Source: Marisediminitalea oceani (GTDB lineage Bacteria; Pseudomonadota; Gammaproteobacteria; Enterobacterales; Alteromonadaceae). Taken from it: a DNA stretch of 64,000 nt. Under the pieces are notes generated by a model, which saw only the letters and a program-made list of their open reading frames with translations, made no database searches and was not told the DNA's origin. Positions 34,101-43,893 of this stretch are shown piece after piece; the first letter of the stretch is position 1, and every line of letters begins with the position of its first letter. The position numbers and the translations under genes were made by a program. The stretch is from NCBI RefSeq assembly GCF_003731635.1, contig NZ_RCUA01000012.1, forward strand, positions 1-64,000, read 5' to 3'.

Positions 34101-35645
34101 ATGTTTATACCCAGTATTTTGCTCCGTCAGTTGTACACCCATGGGAGCCTGACGCAAACTGAAGATGGTTTGCAGTTTATGCTTAAAAACCGGCTCAAAG
34201 ATGCCGTGCTCAAACAGGTAGACAGTATTTCCATTAACGGGGAGGTTATTGCACCTGAAAATGTCACGCTGCAGGTTGGCCCCGAGCAAATCATGTCGAT
34301 GACAGAGCTGAATGAAAGCGGCGAAGTGCCTTTTGAGCTTAAGCAGGCCATTACGGTTTACTTAAATAAAACCCTGCCGGTGAGCCCGGAAAAACATACT
34401 ATCGAGCTGGTGTTCAGGGCATCACCTTTCGGCAAACTTAAATTCAGTGTGGAAGATAACGTGTCGGCGCCCAATCTCGCCGAAGGGCATATTCCCCGCG
34501 ACCCCCACGATGATTACTCACCGGGAATTATTGAAAAACGCCAGAAGTTCTTTGAAAACTTTTCCGGTGCCAATATTCACCATGTTGGCCAGTACTCTAT
34601 TGATCCCAACACCCTACGCGGCAACATAGAACATTTCATTGGCGTGGCGCAGGTGCCCATTGGAGTAGCCGGGCCTGTAACCATCGACGGCGAGTATGCC
34701 AAGGGCGATTTTCTGATCCCAATGGCCACTACCGAAGGCACGCTGGTCGCATCTTATAATCGCGGTATGAAATTGCTTAATATGAGTGGCGGGATTAAAT
34801 CTACTGTGGTGGATGATGCTATGCAGCGCGCCCCGGTGTTTGTGTTTTCTGATGCTCGCGGCGCGCGGGATTTCGTTGCCTGGGTAAACGAGAATATCGA
34901 TAAAATCCGCGAGGAAGCAGAAGCCACTTCATCCATTGCCAAACTCACTTATATTGATAGTTTCCTGTCTACCAAGTTTGCGTTTTTGCGCTTCAATTAC
35001 CGTACCGGTGATGCCGCCGGGCAAAACATGGTGGGGCGTGCTACGTTTGCTGCCTGCGGCTGGATCCTCGATCACTACGAAGGCATTGAAAACTTTTATC
35101 TGGAGTCCAACTTCGCCACCGATAAAAAAGCTTCGCAAATTAATATTATGCGTACCCGGGGTAAACGGGTGATTGCCGAGGCGACCATCAAGCGCGAGCA
35201 TTTGCTGTCGGTTATGCGGGTGGATCCTAAACAGATTGATTATCACGGCCGGGTAGCGGGCGTTGGTTCGTTTTTATCCGGCGTGAATAATACCGGCTTG
35301 CATTCGCCTAATGGCATTACTGCCATGTTTATTGCTACCGGGCAGGACGTGGCCAACGTGTCAGAGTCCTCCGCTGGTATCATGTATTCTGAGCTGACCG
35401 AGGAAGGCGATTTATATATCTCCCTGACTATTCCTTCGCTGATTGTGGCTACCTATGGTGGTGGGACTGGCATTGGTACCCAGCGCGAGTGTCTGGAGTT
35501 ACTGGGCTGTTATGGCCGGGATAAAGTGTATAAGTTTGCCGAAATCGTCGGCGCGGTTGCACTGGCAGGTGAAATTTCACTGGCCTCGGCGATCTCCAGT
35601 TCCGACTGGGTATCTTCCCACGAGCAGTATGGCCGTAACCGGTAA
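34101..35645 (+). CDS. Hydroxymethylglutaryl-CoA reductase with extra N-terminal region
   Basis: Residues about 125-514 are a class I-type HMG-CoA reductase: the catalytic Glu in TTEGTLVASYNRG, DAAGQNMVGRATFA, the catalytic Asp in ATGQDVANVSES, the GGGTGIGTQRECLELLG dinucleotide loop and the terminal His in WVSSHEQYGRNR. It reduces HMG-CoA to mevalonate. The first 120 residues form a separate beta-rich region of unknown fold. I start at 34101 because AAGGAAG lies about eight bases before this ATG; the frame is open from 34044. No other mevalonate gene is in the window. Most gammaproteobacteria use the MEP route, so an accessory or acquired gene is plausible. Confidence 0.9.
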   Translation: MFIPSILLRQLYTHGSLTQTEDGLQFMLKNRLKDAVLKQVDSISINGEVIAPENVTLQVGPEQIMSMTELNESGEVPFELKQAITVYLNKTLPVSPEKHTIELVFRASPFGKLKFSVEDNVSAPNLAEGHIPRDPHDDYSPGIIEKRQKFFENFSGANIHHVGQYSIDPNTLRGNIEHFIGVAQVPIGVAGPVTIDGEYAKGDFLIPMATTEGTLVASYNRGMKLLNMSGGIKSTVVDDAMQRAPVFVFSDARGARDFVAWVNENIDKIREEAEATSSIAKLTYIDSFLSTKFAFLRFNYRTGDAAGQNMVGRATFAACGWILDHYEGIENFYLESNFATDKKASQINIMRTRGKRVIAEATIKREHLLSVMRVDPKQIDYHGRVAGVGSFLSGVNNTGLHSPNGITAMFIATGQDVANVSESSAGIMYSELTEEGDLYISLTIPSLIVATYGGGTGIGTQRECLELLGCYGRDKVYKFAEIVGAVALAGEISLASAISSSDWVSSHEQYGRNR

Positions 35646-35661
35646 TTTGTCTGGTGCTGAT

Positions 35662-35681
35662 CAGGAGGGCTTGCCCTCCTG
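35662..35681 (+). terminator. Terminator hairpin after HMG-CoA reductase
   Basis: CAGGAGGGC/GCCCTCCTG is a perfect 9-bp stem with a 2-nt loop, 17 bp past the stop. The downstream T content is modest. Confidence 0.6.
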
Positions 35682-35751
35682 GTTGGCCTTATTTCCCCGC
35701 TAAAACGATCCGAACACCCCGTCTTCGGCGTTAAAAAGGTAACTAAACTCA

Positions 35752-36333
35752 ATGGTTATCACGATGAATAACAATAAGGCTCGCAGGTCTTTCCCTTACC
35801 ACATAGTGCTGGTGTTTTTATTTTGCGCCTGGCTAGCCGGCTGTGCCAGCAATAAACCACAAATCAAAATGCGCGAAGAAACGAACTTCGCCGCGCTGAA
35901 AACTTTTTATGTTCAGCCACCGCTCAACTCAGTTAACCCCACCCTTGAGCAGCATATGGCATCGACCATCACTACCGTGTTGCAAGGCAAGGGGCTCACC
36001 GCAGCAGGCAAAGGCGATGCCGATATTAAAGTGGGCTTTTTCCCTTCCAGCCGGGTGGAAGAGGGGGGCTCGTCGGTCAGTATCGGGCTTGGCACCGGTG
36101 TATTTGGCCGCTCTGGCGGTATTTCACTGGGAAGCATTTTTAGTGTGCCGGTAGGTGAGCAGGTTACCGAATACCAGAATCTGCAAATTGAGGTGGTACA
36201 GGACGGTGAGTTTATCTACAGCGCTGCGGGCAGCGCAGAGTTAGAGGCCAGTGACAGCATTACCGTGCAACAGGCGTTAACCGAACTGGTAGAAACGCTG
36301 CTGGAGCCTTTTCCTGCTAACCGCGCAAACTAG
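35752..36333 (+). CDS. DUF4136 family lipoprotein
   Basis: The 193-residue protein has a type II signal with lipobox LAGC (near C31) and then the DUF4136 pattern: a YVQPP strand, a segment of repeated small residues (SIGLGTGVFGRSGGISLGS) and an acidic helical C-terminus (VQQALTELVETLLEPFP). Members are periplasmic or outer-membrane-anchored lipoproteins of unknown function. The start could also be the ATG four codons later. The gene sits alone between a terminator and glyoxalase I. Confidence 0.8.
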   Translation: MVITMNNNKARRSFPYHIVLVFLFCAWLAGCASNKPQIKMREETNFAALKTFYVQPPLNSVNPTLEQHMASTITTVLQGKGLTAAGKGDADIKVGFFPSSRVEEGGSSVSIGLGTGVFGRSGGISLGSIFSVPVGEQVTEYQNLQIEVVQDGEFIYSAAGSAELEASDSITVQQALTELVETLLEPFPANRAN

Positions 36334-36428
36334 CTACGAAGTGTCTTAATCGCGCGGTCAGTGGGATTGTGAAAGTGTGTTTAGTCCCCAGTGTTATACA
36401 TCAATTCAAAATCAGATGAGGGCAACGT

Positions 36429-36962
36429 ATGTCTCGCCACTTTGAACAAGCCGAAGGCTTGTGTGAACAAAAAGACCCGGCCACCGACGGCTTTGTATTC
36501 AACCAGACTATGTTACGGATAGCCGATCCGGTGCGTTCGCTGGATTTTTATACCCGTGTGATGGGCATGACCCTGCTACGCAAGCTCGACTTCCCGGAAA
36601 TGAAGTTTAGTTTATATTTTCTCACTACTGGCGAGGACTTTTCTGACATCAGCGAAGATGAAGGTAAGCGTACAGCACAAACTTTTGGCCGTCCGGCCAT
36701 GCTGGAGCTCACCCACAATTGGGACGACAGCGCCGAAACCACCAGTTATCACAACGGTAACAGCGATCCCCGCGGCTTTGGTCATATTGGTTTTCATGTG
36801 CCGGATCTGCAAGGGGCGTGTAAGCGCTTTGAGGAGCTGGGCGTCGAATTTCAGAAACGTCTGGAAGATGGCAGCATGAACTACCTGGCGTTTATAAAGG
36901 ATCCCGACGGCTACTGGATAGAAATCTTTGATGCCAATGGGATGGTAACCCCCAAAAGTTAA
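36429..36962 (+). CDS. gloA: Lactoylglutathione lyase (glyoxalase I), eukaryote-like long form
   Basis: The 177-residue protein has all four metal ligands at the positions of the zinc-type enzymes: Q26 (FNQTMLR), E93 (MLELTHN), H119 (GFGHIGFHV) and E165 (YWIEIFD). It has the extra loop (about 68-88) of the longer class I form, unlike the 135-residue E. coli nickel enzyme. It converts the glutathione hemithioacetal of methylglyoxal to S-lactoylglutathione in the cytosol. The transcript ends at the hairpin at 36967. The Zn-versus-Ni preference is inferred from length. Confidence 0.93.
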   Translation: MSRHFEQAEGLCEQKDPATDGFVFNQTMLRIADPVRSLDFYTRVMGMTLLRKLDFPEMKFSLYFLTTGEDFSDISEDEGKRTAQTFGRPAMLELTHNWDDSAETTSYHNGNSDPRGFGHIGFHVPDLQGACKRFEELGVEFQKRLEDGSMNYLAFIKDPDGYWIEIFDANGMVTPKS

Positions 36963-36966
36963 TTAT

Positions 36967-36986
36967 TGGGGGCCGAAGTGCCCCCA
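36967..36986 (+). terminator. Terminator of gloA
   Basis: TGGGGGC/GCCCCCA with a 6-nt loop, followed by TTTAC, just after the gloA stop. Confidence 0.65.
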
Positions 36987-37365
36987 TTTACTTCATCCTG
37001 AATCGGTATCCCTTTGTAGTCTTCGCGTCGTGTAGTGTGGCGCCCGTTTAGTTCCGCCTGACTGCCAGTACCAAGCGGTGTGGCCACTGTGTTATTCAGT
37101 TATCTTCCAAAGAATCCACTTCAAATTATTCGCCCCCTAACTATGTATCTTCCCCTGCTGGTCGTATCGCATTGCAGCCTTTTCCCACAGATTTGGCGCT
37201 ATCATTTTGTTGCCGTAAGGAGAATTTAAAATTTTTAATAAACAATAGCTTACAATGTTTTGTGATGCGTATGCAGAGTAGTTAAATCAACACTCGCGTG
37301 TTTGTTATTGATCTTTGTGAATCTATCCATCCTTAAATTTTTGTTTCAGTACTAATTTATTTTTA
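36987..37365. other. Long intergenic stretch, no gene seen
   Basis: About 380 bp of mostly AT-rich DNA between gloA and the choline-region TonB receptor. No frame with recognisable content, repeat or RNA gene was found. The regulatory part is concentrated just downstream (37366-37394). Confidence 0.5.
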
Positions 37366-37394
37366 TTGATTGAACGTTCAATTAACTATAAGAT
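37366..37394 (+). promoter_or_regulatory. BetI-like palindrome overlapping the receptor promoter
   Basis: A perfect 14-bp palindrome ATTGAACGTTCAAT (37369-37382), extended by weaker symmetry to about 37366-37385, resembles published BetI operators (ATTG-ACGTTCAAT core). It overlaps a possible promoter, TTGATT (37366) and TAAGAT (37389) with a 17-bp spacer, as expected for repression in the absence of choline. No second copy was seen upstream of betI. Confidence 0.65.
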
Positions 37395-37451
37395 CGTCGC
37401 CGTGCTGTAAGGACGGGCCACTTTTTTCAAAAACAACAAATTGGGAAACAC

Positions 37452-39836
37452 ATGACTGCAAACTTACCGTTAAAAAAACGATTACTGGCTATTTCTATAG
37501 TCTCATCCTTTTCTGCTTTGTCGGGCACTGCTATGGCGCAGGACGATAATGAGCAAAAGAAAGTAACCAAGGATAAGTACGAGTCCATTGAAGTGACAGG
37601 GCGCAGCGTTTCGTATGCAAACAACTCTTCTACTGAATCAATGAAGCTTCAGCAAAGCGGCATGACCAGCGCTTTGGCATCGGTAGACAATCTGCCAGGG
37701 GTGTTAATTAACGAAGGCGACCCGTTTGGATCGGATGAATGGTCTACCAGCATTTCTATGCGTGGTTTTCAGTTAGATTTGGAGTCTCAGCAAATCGGTA
37801 TGACCATGGATGGGATCCCGAATGGTAACTCCAACTATGCTGGCGGCACTAAGGCCAACCGGTTTGTTGATTCTGAAAACCTGGCCACCAGCGAAGTATC
37901 ACAGGGGACTGCAGATATCGCGTCCCGTTCCCATGAAGCTTTGGGGGGGACCATCAATTTTACCAGTATCGATCCGGCTTTGGATGAACGGTTGACCATT
38001 AGCAGTACCTTAGGTGAATACAACGCGCAAAAACTTTACGCTCGCTATGACACTGGCGAAGTGGCCAAAGATACCTTTGCATGGATCAGTCTATCCTCAC
38101 AACAAAACGATGACTATATGGATGGCTCGGCGACTAATACCCGCGATCATATTGCAGCCAAGGTTATCAGTCGCATTAATGAGACAGATGTTGTGGGTTA
38201 CATCAGCCACGATGATGCCCGGGAATATACCTATCAGCGAGTTTATGGCCTGGCGCAATATGAGCAAAACCCTGAGTGGGATGGCCTATTGGCGGATTGG
38301 ACGGGTAACCCCTACCAGGATCAGGCATGGCGTCAGGGCTGGGGCACAGCGCGTGAGAATACGCTTGCTTACCTGAAAGCTGAGCGAGAGTTCGATGACA
38401 TCATCATCAGTGCTAATACTTACTACCATAAAAATGAAGGGAGAGGCATTTGGATCCCTTACTATATGGCAGATGTCACTGACGATGGGGAAGGCAACGC
38501 CCATTCTGAACTGGATGGTTCCACTACGGTATACGGTGGTGGCTATTCTGATTTAATTTATTTTGTGAATCGAGATGGCCAGTCCCTGTCACCTGTAGAG
38601 GGCTGTCAAAGCAGTATTGCTTATCCTTATGGTGGCGGCGGTGCTGAGGTCGATGGCGACTGTTATGAGCAAGGGGCTATCCCGGTAAGTTCGCGTCGAC
38701 ACACTCACTATCAAAAGGAGCGGTACGGATTTAATGCCGATTTTGTCTGGAATACCATGCTGGGGGATATGCCCAATGTGGTCCGCGCGGGTATTTGGTA
38801 TGAAGACTACACCCGGGACATGGCACGTGACTGGCACAAAACTATCGATGCTGCGACAGGCCCGCGCTTCGAAAATACGCCTTACTGGGTTCAGTATGAC
38901 CGTAAGTTTCTGGTCGAAACCCTTATGTATTATGCCGAAGATGAGTTGGATGCCGGGTTTGCAAAGTTTCGTCTGGGCGTAAAACAATTTAAGGTCGACC
39001 TGGAGAAAGACGACCAGATTGATGCCGTCAATGATATCTCGGTATCTTCTGATTCTGATGTATTGCTCTCGGTAGGTGTGGTTGCACCAATCCCTGCAGT
39101 TCGCGGACTGGAAGCCTTTGCTGGTTACACCGAAAACTACGCGGCAATTAAAGACGTTATTCTTGAAGACAATAACAATGATGTGAGCAATGTTGAGCCG
39201 GAAACGGCGGATAACATTGATGTGGGTCTGCGTTATTCAAGCCCTGGGTTTAATGCCAGCTTAACTTATTACGATATTCGCTTCGAGAATCGAATCACCT
39301 TTTTCAGCGTTGCTGAAGTCGATGGGATTGATTTCCTTGAGTCCGCCGAAGGGGCTTATATCAATGTTGGCGGTATTGATTCACAAGGTATCGAAGCTTC
39401 AGTGGATTACGCAATCACTGACAGTTTAAGTGTGTATGGCTCTTATACCTATAATGATTCGACCTACAACGGTGATGTGCAGAACGCGGGCAGTGAAAAC
39501 AGTATCGCCGGTAACCGGGTTCTGGGGTCTGCAAAAGAAATGGCGGTTGTGAGTTTTGATTATAGTCACGATGATTATTTTGCCGGAATCAGCACCAAGT
39601 ATGTCGGACCACGTTACTTAAACCAGGCTAATTCGCAACGCACAGATTCTTATATTATTAGTGATTTCTATATCGGCAAAACGGTATATGACCTGGGGCC
39701 CGGTGTCGATAGTCTGGAAATGCGTTTGACGGTAAATAATCTGTTTGACGAAGACTACCTGGGGTCTATTGCCCCCAATGCGGGCTGGATTGGCGCGCCA
39801 CGCATTGCAGCGTTAAACGTTAAACTGGCATTTTAA
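37452..39836 (+). CDS. TonB-dependent receptor, choline-region
   Basis: The 794-residue protein has a signal peptide (to about 29, AMAQ), a TonB-box region (SIEVTGRS), a plug (LASVDNLPGVLINEGDPFGSDEW, SISMRGFQLDLESQQIGMTMDGIP) and a long barrel ending with the aromatic-terminated NVKLAF. GGGAAAC precedes the ATG. The substrate is not known from the barrel. A BetI-like operator in its promoter and the betIBA genes next downstream point to choline, a choline-containing compound or another betaine precursor. It is followed by its own strong terminator, so it is a separate transcript in the same regulon. Confidence 0.9.
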   Translation: MTANLPLKKRLLAISIVSSFSALSGTAMAQDDNEQKKVTKDKYESIEVTGRSVSYANNSSTESMKLQQSGMTSALASVDNLPGVLINEGDPFGSDEWSTSISMRGFQLDLESQQIGMTMDGIPNGNSNYAGGTKANRFVDSENLATSEVSQGTADIASRSHEALGGTINFTSIDPALDERLTISSTLGEYNAQKLYARYDTGEVAKDTFAWISLSSQQNDDYMDGSATNTRDHIAAKVISRINETDVVGYISHDDAREYTYQRVYGLAQYEQNPEWDGLLADWTGNPYQDQAWRQGWGTARENTLAYLKAEREFDDIIISANTYYHKNEGRGIWIPYYMADVTDDGEGNAHSELDGSTTVYGGGYSDLIYFVNRDGQSLSPVEGCQSSIAYPYGGGGAEVDGDCYEQGAIPVSSRRHTHYQKERYGFNADFVWNTMLGDMPNVVRAGIWYEDYTRDMARDWHKTIDAATGPRFENTPYWVQYDRKFLVETLMYYAEDELDAGFAKFRLGVKQFKVDLEKDDQIDAVNDISVSSDSDVLLSVGVVAPIPAVRGLEAFAGYTENYAAIKDVILEDNNNDVSNVEPETADNIDVGLRYSSPGFNASLTYYDIRFENRITFFSVAEVDGIDFLESAEGAYINVGGIDSQGIEASVDYAITDSLSVYGSYTYNDSTYNGDVQNAGSENSIAGNRVLGSAKEMAVVSFDYSHDDYFAGISTKYVGPRYLNQANSQRTDSYIISDFYIGKTVYDLGPGVDSLEMRLTVNNLFDEDYLGSIAPNAGWIGAPRIAALNVKLAF

Positions 39837-39847
39837 CGTCAGTAAAT

Positions 39848-39879
39848 TAAGTCGCCTCAAGGTTGGGTGAGGCGACTTA
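39848..39879 (+). terminator. Strong terminator of the choline-region receptor
   Basis: TAAGTCGCCTCA/TGAGGCGACTTA is a perfect 12-bp stem with an 8-nt loop, followed by TTTTA. The region 39880-40130 contains no gene. Confidence 0.8.
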
Positions 39880-40030
39880 TTTTACGCATTCTTTGCTGTT
39901 TGCATGGCATCATACACTGGCATTAAATAGAAACGCGCTGTGAGTGTTATAGTGGTAAACCAGTCTGTTTTGTGATGATGGCGATGCCAGGTCAGGGCGC
40001 TATGTTTTGACGACCGGAGCAGACATAAAA

Positions 40031-40056
40031 ATGACTCATAGCCAAACTATAGTCAT
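40031..40056. promoter_or_regulatory. Inverted repeat upstream of betI
   Basis: ATGACTCATAG and CTATAGTCAT form an inverted repeat with one unpaired base and a 5-nt loop, about 78 bp before the betI start. It is a possible operator or hairpin in the promoter region of the bet operon. It does not match the BetI-like palindrome at 37369. Confidence 0.3.
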
Positions 40057-40133
40057 ACAGATATTTTGCAGATGTTATTAAGTTTGCCAATACCTCTGCA
40101 AGTGTGAAGCCCCGTTAAATAACAGAGAGTGTG

Positions 40134-40715
40134 ATGCCAAAAGTTGGAATGGAGCCGGTTCGCCGTCAGCAACTCATTGATGCCACGATTGAAGTGGTTG
40201 CCGAGGTCGGACTTAAAAGTGCAACGATAAATTTGATTAGCCGTAAAGCCGGTATGTCATCCGGGATCATTAGCCACTACTTTGGCGGTAAGCAGGCGCT
40301 GATAGAAGCATCAGTCCGTTATCTGGTTTCCAGATTGACTATGACAACGCCATTACCGAACCCCAAAGACAGGCTCATGGCGATTGTTGAGCTTAACTTT
40401 TCGGCGGTGCAGCAGGCCGACTCAAGCACTAAGACCTGGTTAAGTTTTTGGGGGCAGTCTATGCACGATGCCAACCTTTACCGACTTCAGGAAGTGAATA
40501 AAAAACGTCTGGTCAGTAATTTAAGGTACAGCTACAAACAATTACTGAGTAACGAACAGGCTTGCGAAGAAGCCGAGATAACCGCTGCCTTAATTGATGG
40601 CTTCTGGCTACGGTGTGCGCTCAGCGGCGCACAGCCAGACAGTTTCGAAGCTGCCAAGCGGCGAATTAAAAAGTATATCAGCGCGGTACTTGAGCATAAC
40701 GGCGTTGATGAATAA
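40134..40715 (+). CDS. betI: Choline-responsive repressor BetI (TetR family)
   Basis: The 193-residue protein aligns with BetI from the first residues (MPKVGMEPVRRQQLIDATIEV), and the TetR helix-turn-helix ends in MSSGIISHYFGGKQALIEASVRYL (about 41-66). The frame opens at a GTG three bases earlier, but the MPKVGM start fixes 40134. BetI represses bet genes and is released by choline. It is the first gene of the bet operon, 22 bp before betB. The BetI-like palindrome at 37369 suggests that it also controls the upstream TonB receptor. Confidence 0.94.
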   Translation: MPKVGMEPVRRQQLIDATIEVVAEVGLKSATINLISRKAGMSSGIISHYFGGKQALIEASVRYLVSRLTMTTPLPNPKDRLMAIVELNFSAVQQADSSTKTWLSFWGQSMHDANLYRLQEVNKKRLVSNLRYSYKQLLSNEQACEEAEITAALIDGFWLRCALSGAQPDSFEAAKRRIKKYISAVLEHNGVDE

Positions 40716-40737
40716 AGACAGTTAACGGGAGCTAGTC

Positions 40738-42201
40738 TTGTCAATTGAAATACTCAAAAACTATGTGCATGGCCAATTTACTACAATGGCGCACGGGTCA
40801 ACCTTTGATGTCCTGAACCCGGCAACGGGAAGCCGTATTTACTCGGTTCAGCAAGCTGATACAGCGCTGATGGAAAGTGCCATAGACAGTGCCAGAGAGG
40901 GATTCAGTACCTGGGCAAAAATGCCTCCGGTAGAGCGGGCGCGGATTTTACAACAAGCTGCCAGGTTGTTGCGCGAACGAAATGATGCGCTGGCCGAAAT
41001 AGAAGTGCTGGATACCGGTAAACCCTGGCAGGAAGCAGTGGCGGTTGACGTGCAAACCGGTGCTGATGTGATTGAGTATTTTGCCAATCTTTGTCCATCA
41101 CTGATGGGCGAGCAACAAAGCGTAGGAGAGGATTTCTTCTACACCCGCCAGGAACCATTAGGCGTTTGTCTGGGCATTGGTGCATGGAATTATCCGTTAC
41201 AAATTGCCTGCTGGAAAGCGGGCGCTGCGCTGGCGGCGGGTAACAGCATGATCTTCAAGCCATCTGAGGAAACCCCACGAGGGGCGGCAATGTTAGCCGA
41301 AATTTTTACTGAAGCTGGTGTTCCTGCGGGCGTGTTCAACGTGGTACAGGGCGACGCGGAAGTTGGTAAATACCTGGTTCAGCACCCGGCAATTGCCAAA
41401 GTATCGTTAACCGGCGAAGTAGAAACCGGAAAACGGGTGATGGCCTCAGCCGCTACCTCACTTAAACAGGTCACCATGGAGTTAGGCGGTAAATCACCGC
41501 TGATTATTTTCGACGATGCTGATATTGATGAAGCGGTAACGGGAGCCATGCTGGGCAATTTTTACACCCAGGGCGAAGTTTGTACCAATGGCACTCGCGT
41601 ATTTGTTCACGAGGAGGTGGCTGAAACGTTTTTAAGCCGATTACTCGACCGTATCAATAACAATATTGTCATTGCTGATCCCATGGACCCTAAAACCAAT
41701 GTCGGGGCATTAATTTCCGCTTCGCATCTGGAAGCTGTGCTTGCTTATATTGACTCCGGAAAAAAACAGGGCGCTACGTTAGTAAGCGGCGGGCATCGTG
41801 TGCATCCCAAAGGATGTGAGGAGGGCTTTTTCGTAGCACCAACGGTGTTTACCGACTGTACGGATGAAATGACTATATGTCGTGAGGAAATATTTGGTCC
41901 GGTTATGTCGGTTCTAACATTTTGTGATGAAGACGATGTCATACGGCGTGCAAATGATACGGATTATGGCCTGGCCGCCGGTGTTTTTACACAGAATATT
42001 CGCCGCGCACATCGCGTTATAGCGCAGATTCAGGCGGGAATTTGCTGGCTTAATGCTTATGGAAACTCTCCTGCTGAGATGCCGGTTGGCGGCTATAAAC
42101 TATCTGGAATTGGGCGCGAAAACGGTGTTCAAACGCTGAAATCCTACACTCAGACCAAGTCTGTTTACGTGGGGATGCAACCCCTTGAGGGGCCTTTTTA
42201 A
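40738..42201 (+). CDS. betB: Betaine aldehyde dehydrogenase
   Basis: The 487-residue aldehyde dehydrogenase is closely similar to E. coli Bet[25 protein letters not shown], catalytic E248 in MELGGKS, catalytic C282 in [22 protein letters not shown] near the C-terminus. It oxidises betaine aldehyde to glycine betaine with NAD+. The start is an unusual TTG at 40738, supported by GGGAG seven bases upstream and by family N-terminal length. Its stop overlaps the betA start (TAATG), so the two are coupled. Confidence 0.96.
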   Translation: MSIEILKNYVHGQFTTMAHGSTFDVLNPATGSRIYSVQQADTALMESAIDSAREGFSTWAKMPPVERARILQQAARLLRERNDALAEIEVLDTGKPWQEAVAVDVQTGADVIEYFANLCPSLMGEQQSVGEDFFYTRQEPLGVCLGIGAWNYPLQIACWKAGAALAAGNSMIFKPSEETPRGAAMLAEIFTEAGVPAGVFNVVQGDAEVGKYLVQHPAIAKVSLTGEVETGKRVMASAATSLKQVTMELGGKSPLIIFDDADIDEAVTGAMLGNFYTQGEVCTNGTRVFVHEEVAETFLSRLLDRINNNIVIADPMDPKTNVGALISASHLEAVLAYIDSGKKQGATLVSGGHRVHPKGCEEGFFVAPTVFTDCTDEMTICREEIFGPVMSVLTFCDEDDVIRRANDTDYGLAAGVFTQNIRRAHRVIAQIQAGICWLNAYGNSPAEMPVGGYKLSGIGRENGVQTLKSYTQTKSVYVGMQPLEGPF

Positions 42202-43889
42202 TGGTGCCGTTATCAAGCTTTGATTATATTATTGTTGGCGCGGGTTCAGCCGGCTGTGTGCTGGCCAACCGGCTCACCGAAGACCCGCAATGTCAGGTAT
42301 TGTTGCTCGAAACCGGCGGGTCTGATCGCAGTATCTTTATTCAAATGCCCACCGCTTTATCGATACCCATGAATACCAAGAAGTATGCATGGCAGTTCCA
42401 TACAGAGCCAGAGCCTTATTTGAACAACCGTCGGATGCATTGTCCCCGAGGCAAGGTATTAGGAGGCTCTTCGTCAATTAATGGAATGGTGTATGTACGC
42501 GGTCACGCGAGGGACTTCGATGAGTGGGAAGCCCAGGGGGCCGAAGGCTGGAATTACCAGCAATGTCTGCCGTACTTTAAAAAGGCGGAAGACTGGGCGT
42601 TTGGTGAAGATGACTATCGTAGTCAGGGTGGTCCTCTGGCGGTTAACAATGGCAACAATATGCAAAACCCGCTTTATGGTGCTTTTGTCGAAGCCGGACA
42701 ACAAGCGGGTTACATGCATACCGACGATTACAACGGTAAACAACAGGAAGGCTTTGGGGCCATGCATATGACCGTAAAAAACGGTGTGCGTTGGTCTACC
42801 GCGAATGCTTATCTGCGACCGGCTATGCAACGCGCAAATCTGCATGTTCAAACCGGTGTTCAGGTTGAAAAGGTACTCTTGGATGGGAATAAGGCCACCG
42901 GGGTCCGCGTAAGGCAAAATGGTCAGTTCCGGGAGTTTCAGGCCCGCCGTGAAGTCATTCTGAGCGCCGGCTCCATTGGTTCGCCGCACATTTTGCAACT
43001 TTCAGGCATAGGCGATCCAGTGGTGTTGGAAGAAGCCGGAGTTGAACTAAAGCATGCCTTGCCGGGAGTCGGTAGCAATTTGCAGGATCACCTGGAATTC
43101 TACTTTCAGTATGAGTGCAAGGAGCCGTTATCACTTAATAGTAAACTTGGACCGCTTAGCAAGCTGGCTATTGGGGTACGGTGGATATTATTTAAAACCG
43201 GGTTGGGGGCCACCAATCACTTTGAGTCCTGTGGCTTTATCCGCTCAAAAGCCGGTATCGAGTGGCCCGATTTACAGTATCACTTTTTGCCGGCAGCCAT
43301 GCGCTACGATGGGCGCTCTGCCTTTGCCGGACATGGTTTTCAACTGCATATCGGGCATAACAAACCGAAAAGTCGGGGGAGCGTGAAAATCCAGTCCGAC
43401 GATCTGGATTGCCCACCGAAGATTCAGTTTAATTACCTGCAACACCCGGATGATATTGAAGCGTTTCGGGCATGTGTGCGTTTGTCTCGTGAAATCATTG
43501 CGCAGCCAGCGATGGACCCTTACCGCGGGAACGAAATTCAGCCGGGTGCAGCAGTGGTGACGGATGAACAAATAGACAGTTTTGTGCGCAGCGCTGTGGA
43601 AAGCGCTTATCATCCTTGTGGCACCTGTAAAATGGGTGCAATTGATGATCCAACTGCCGTGGTAGACAGCGATACTCGCGTAATTGGCTTGCGGCAACTG
43701 CGTGTGGTCGACTCTTCCATCTTTCCTACAATCCCTAACGGCAACCTCAATGCACCCACCATTATGGTTGCTGAACGGGCAGCAGACCTCATTAAACAAC
43801 AGACTGCTTTGTCTGGCGAGTCCGTAGCAGTGGGCCTGGCTGAGCACTGGCAATCGCAACAGCGCTGTCACGCGCCACTTCGAGGATAG
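42201..43889 (+). CDS. betA: Choline dehydrogenase
   Basis: The 562-residue GMC-family FAD oxidoreductase has an N-terminal dinucleotide site ([16 protein letters not shown]), the GMC signature ([19 protein letters not shown]), and the active-site His in [11 protein letters not shown] near residue 470 and the [15 protein letters not shown] end block. It oxidises choline to betaine aldehyde at the membrane, feeding betB. The start overlaps the betB stop by one base. It ends four bases before the BCCT-like gene, so the operon continues. Confidence 0.95.
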   Translation: MVPLSSFDYIIVGAGSAGCVLANRLTEDPQCQVLLLETGGSDRSIFIQMPTALSIPMNTKKYAWQFHTEPEPYLNNRRMHCPRGKVLGGSSSINGMVYVRGHARDFDEWEAQGAEGWNYQQCLPYFKKAEDWAFGEDDYRSQGGPLAVNNGNNMQNPLYGAFVEAGQQAGYMHTDDYNGKQQEGFGAMHMTVKNGVRWSTANAYLRPAMQRANLHVQTGVQVEKVLLDGNKATGVRVRQNGQFREFQARREVILSAGSIGSPHILQLSGIGDPVVLEEAGVELKHALPGVGSNLQDHLEFYFQYECKEPLSLNSKLGPLSKLAIGVRWILFKTGLGATNHFESCGFIRSKAGIEWPDLQYHFLPAAMRYDGRSAFAGHGFQLHIGHNKPKSRGSVKIQSDDLDCPPKIQFNYLQHPDDIEAFRACVRLSREIIAQPAMDPYRGNEIQPGAAVVTDEQIDSFVRSAVESAYHPCGTCKMGAIDDPTAVVDSDTRVIGLRQLRVVDSSIFPTIPNGNLNAPTIMVAERAADLIKQQTALSGESVAVGLAEHWQSQQRCHAPLRG

Positions 43890-43893
43890 TGAA

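Noticed and set aside
33945..34289. Minus-strand 114-codon frame near the exporter, considered as the missing peptide cargo
   Set aside because: It is antisense to the HMG-CoA reductase start, has no double-glycine leader and no start signal.
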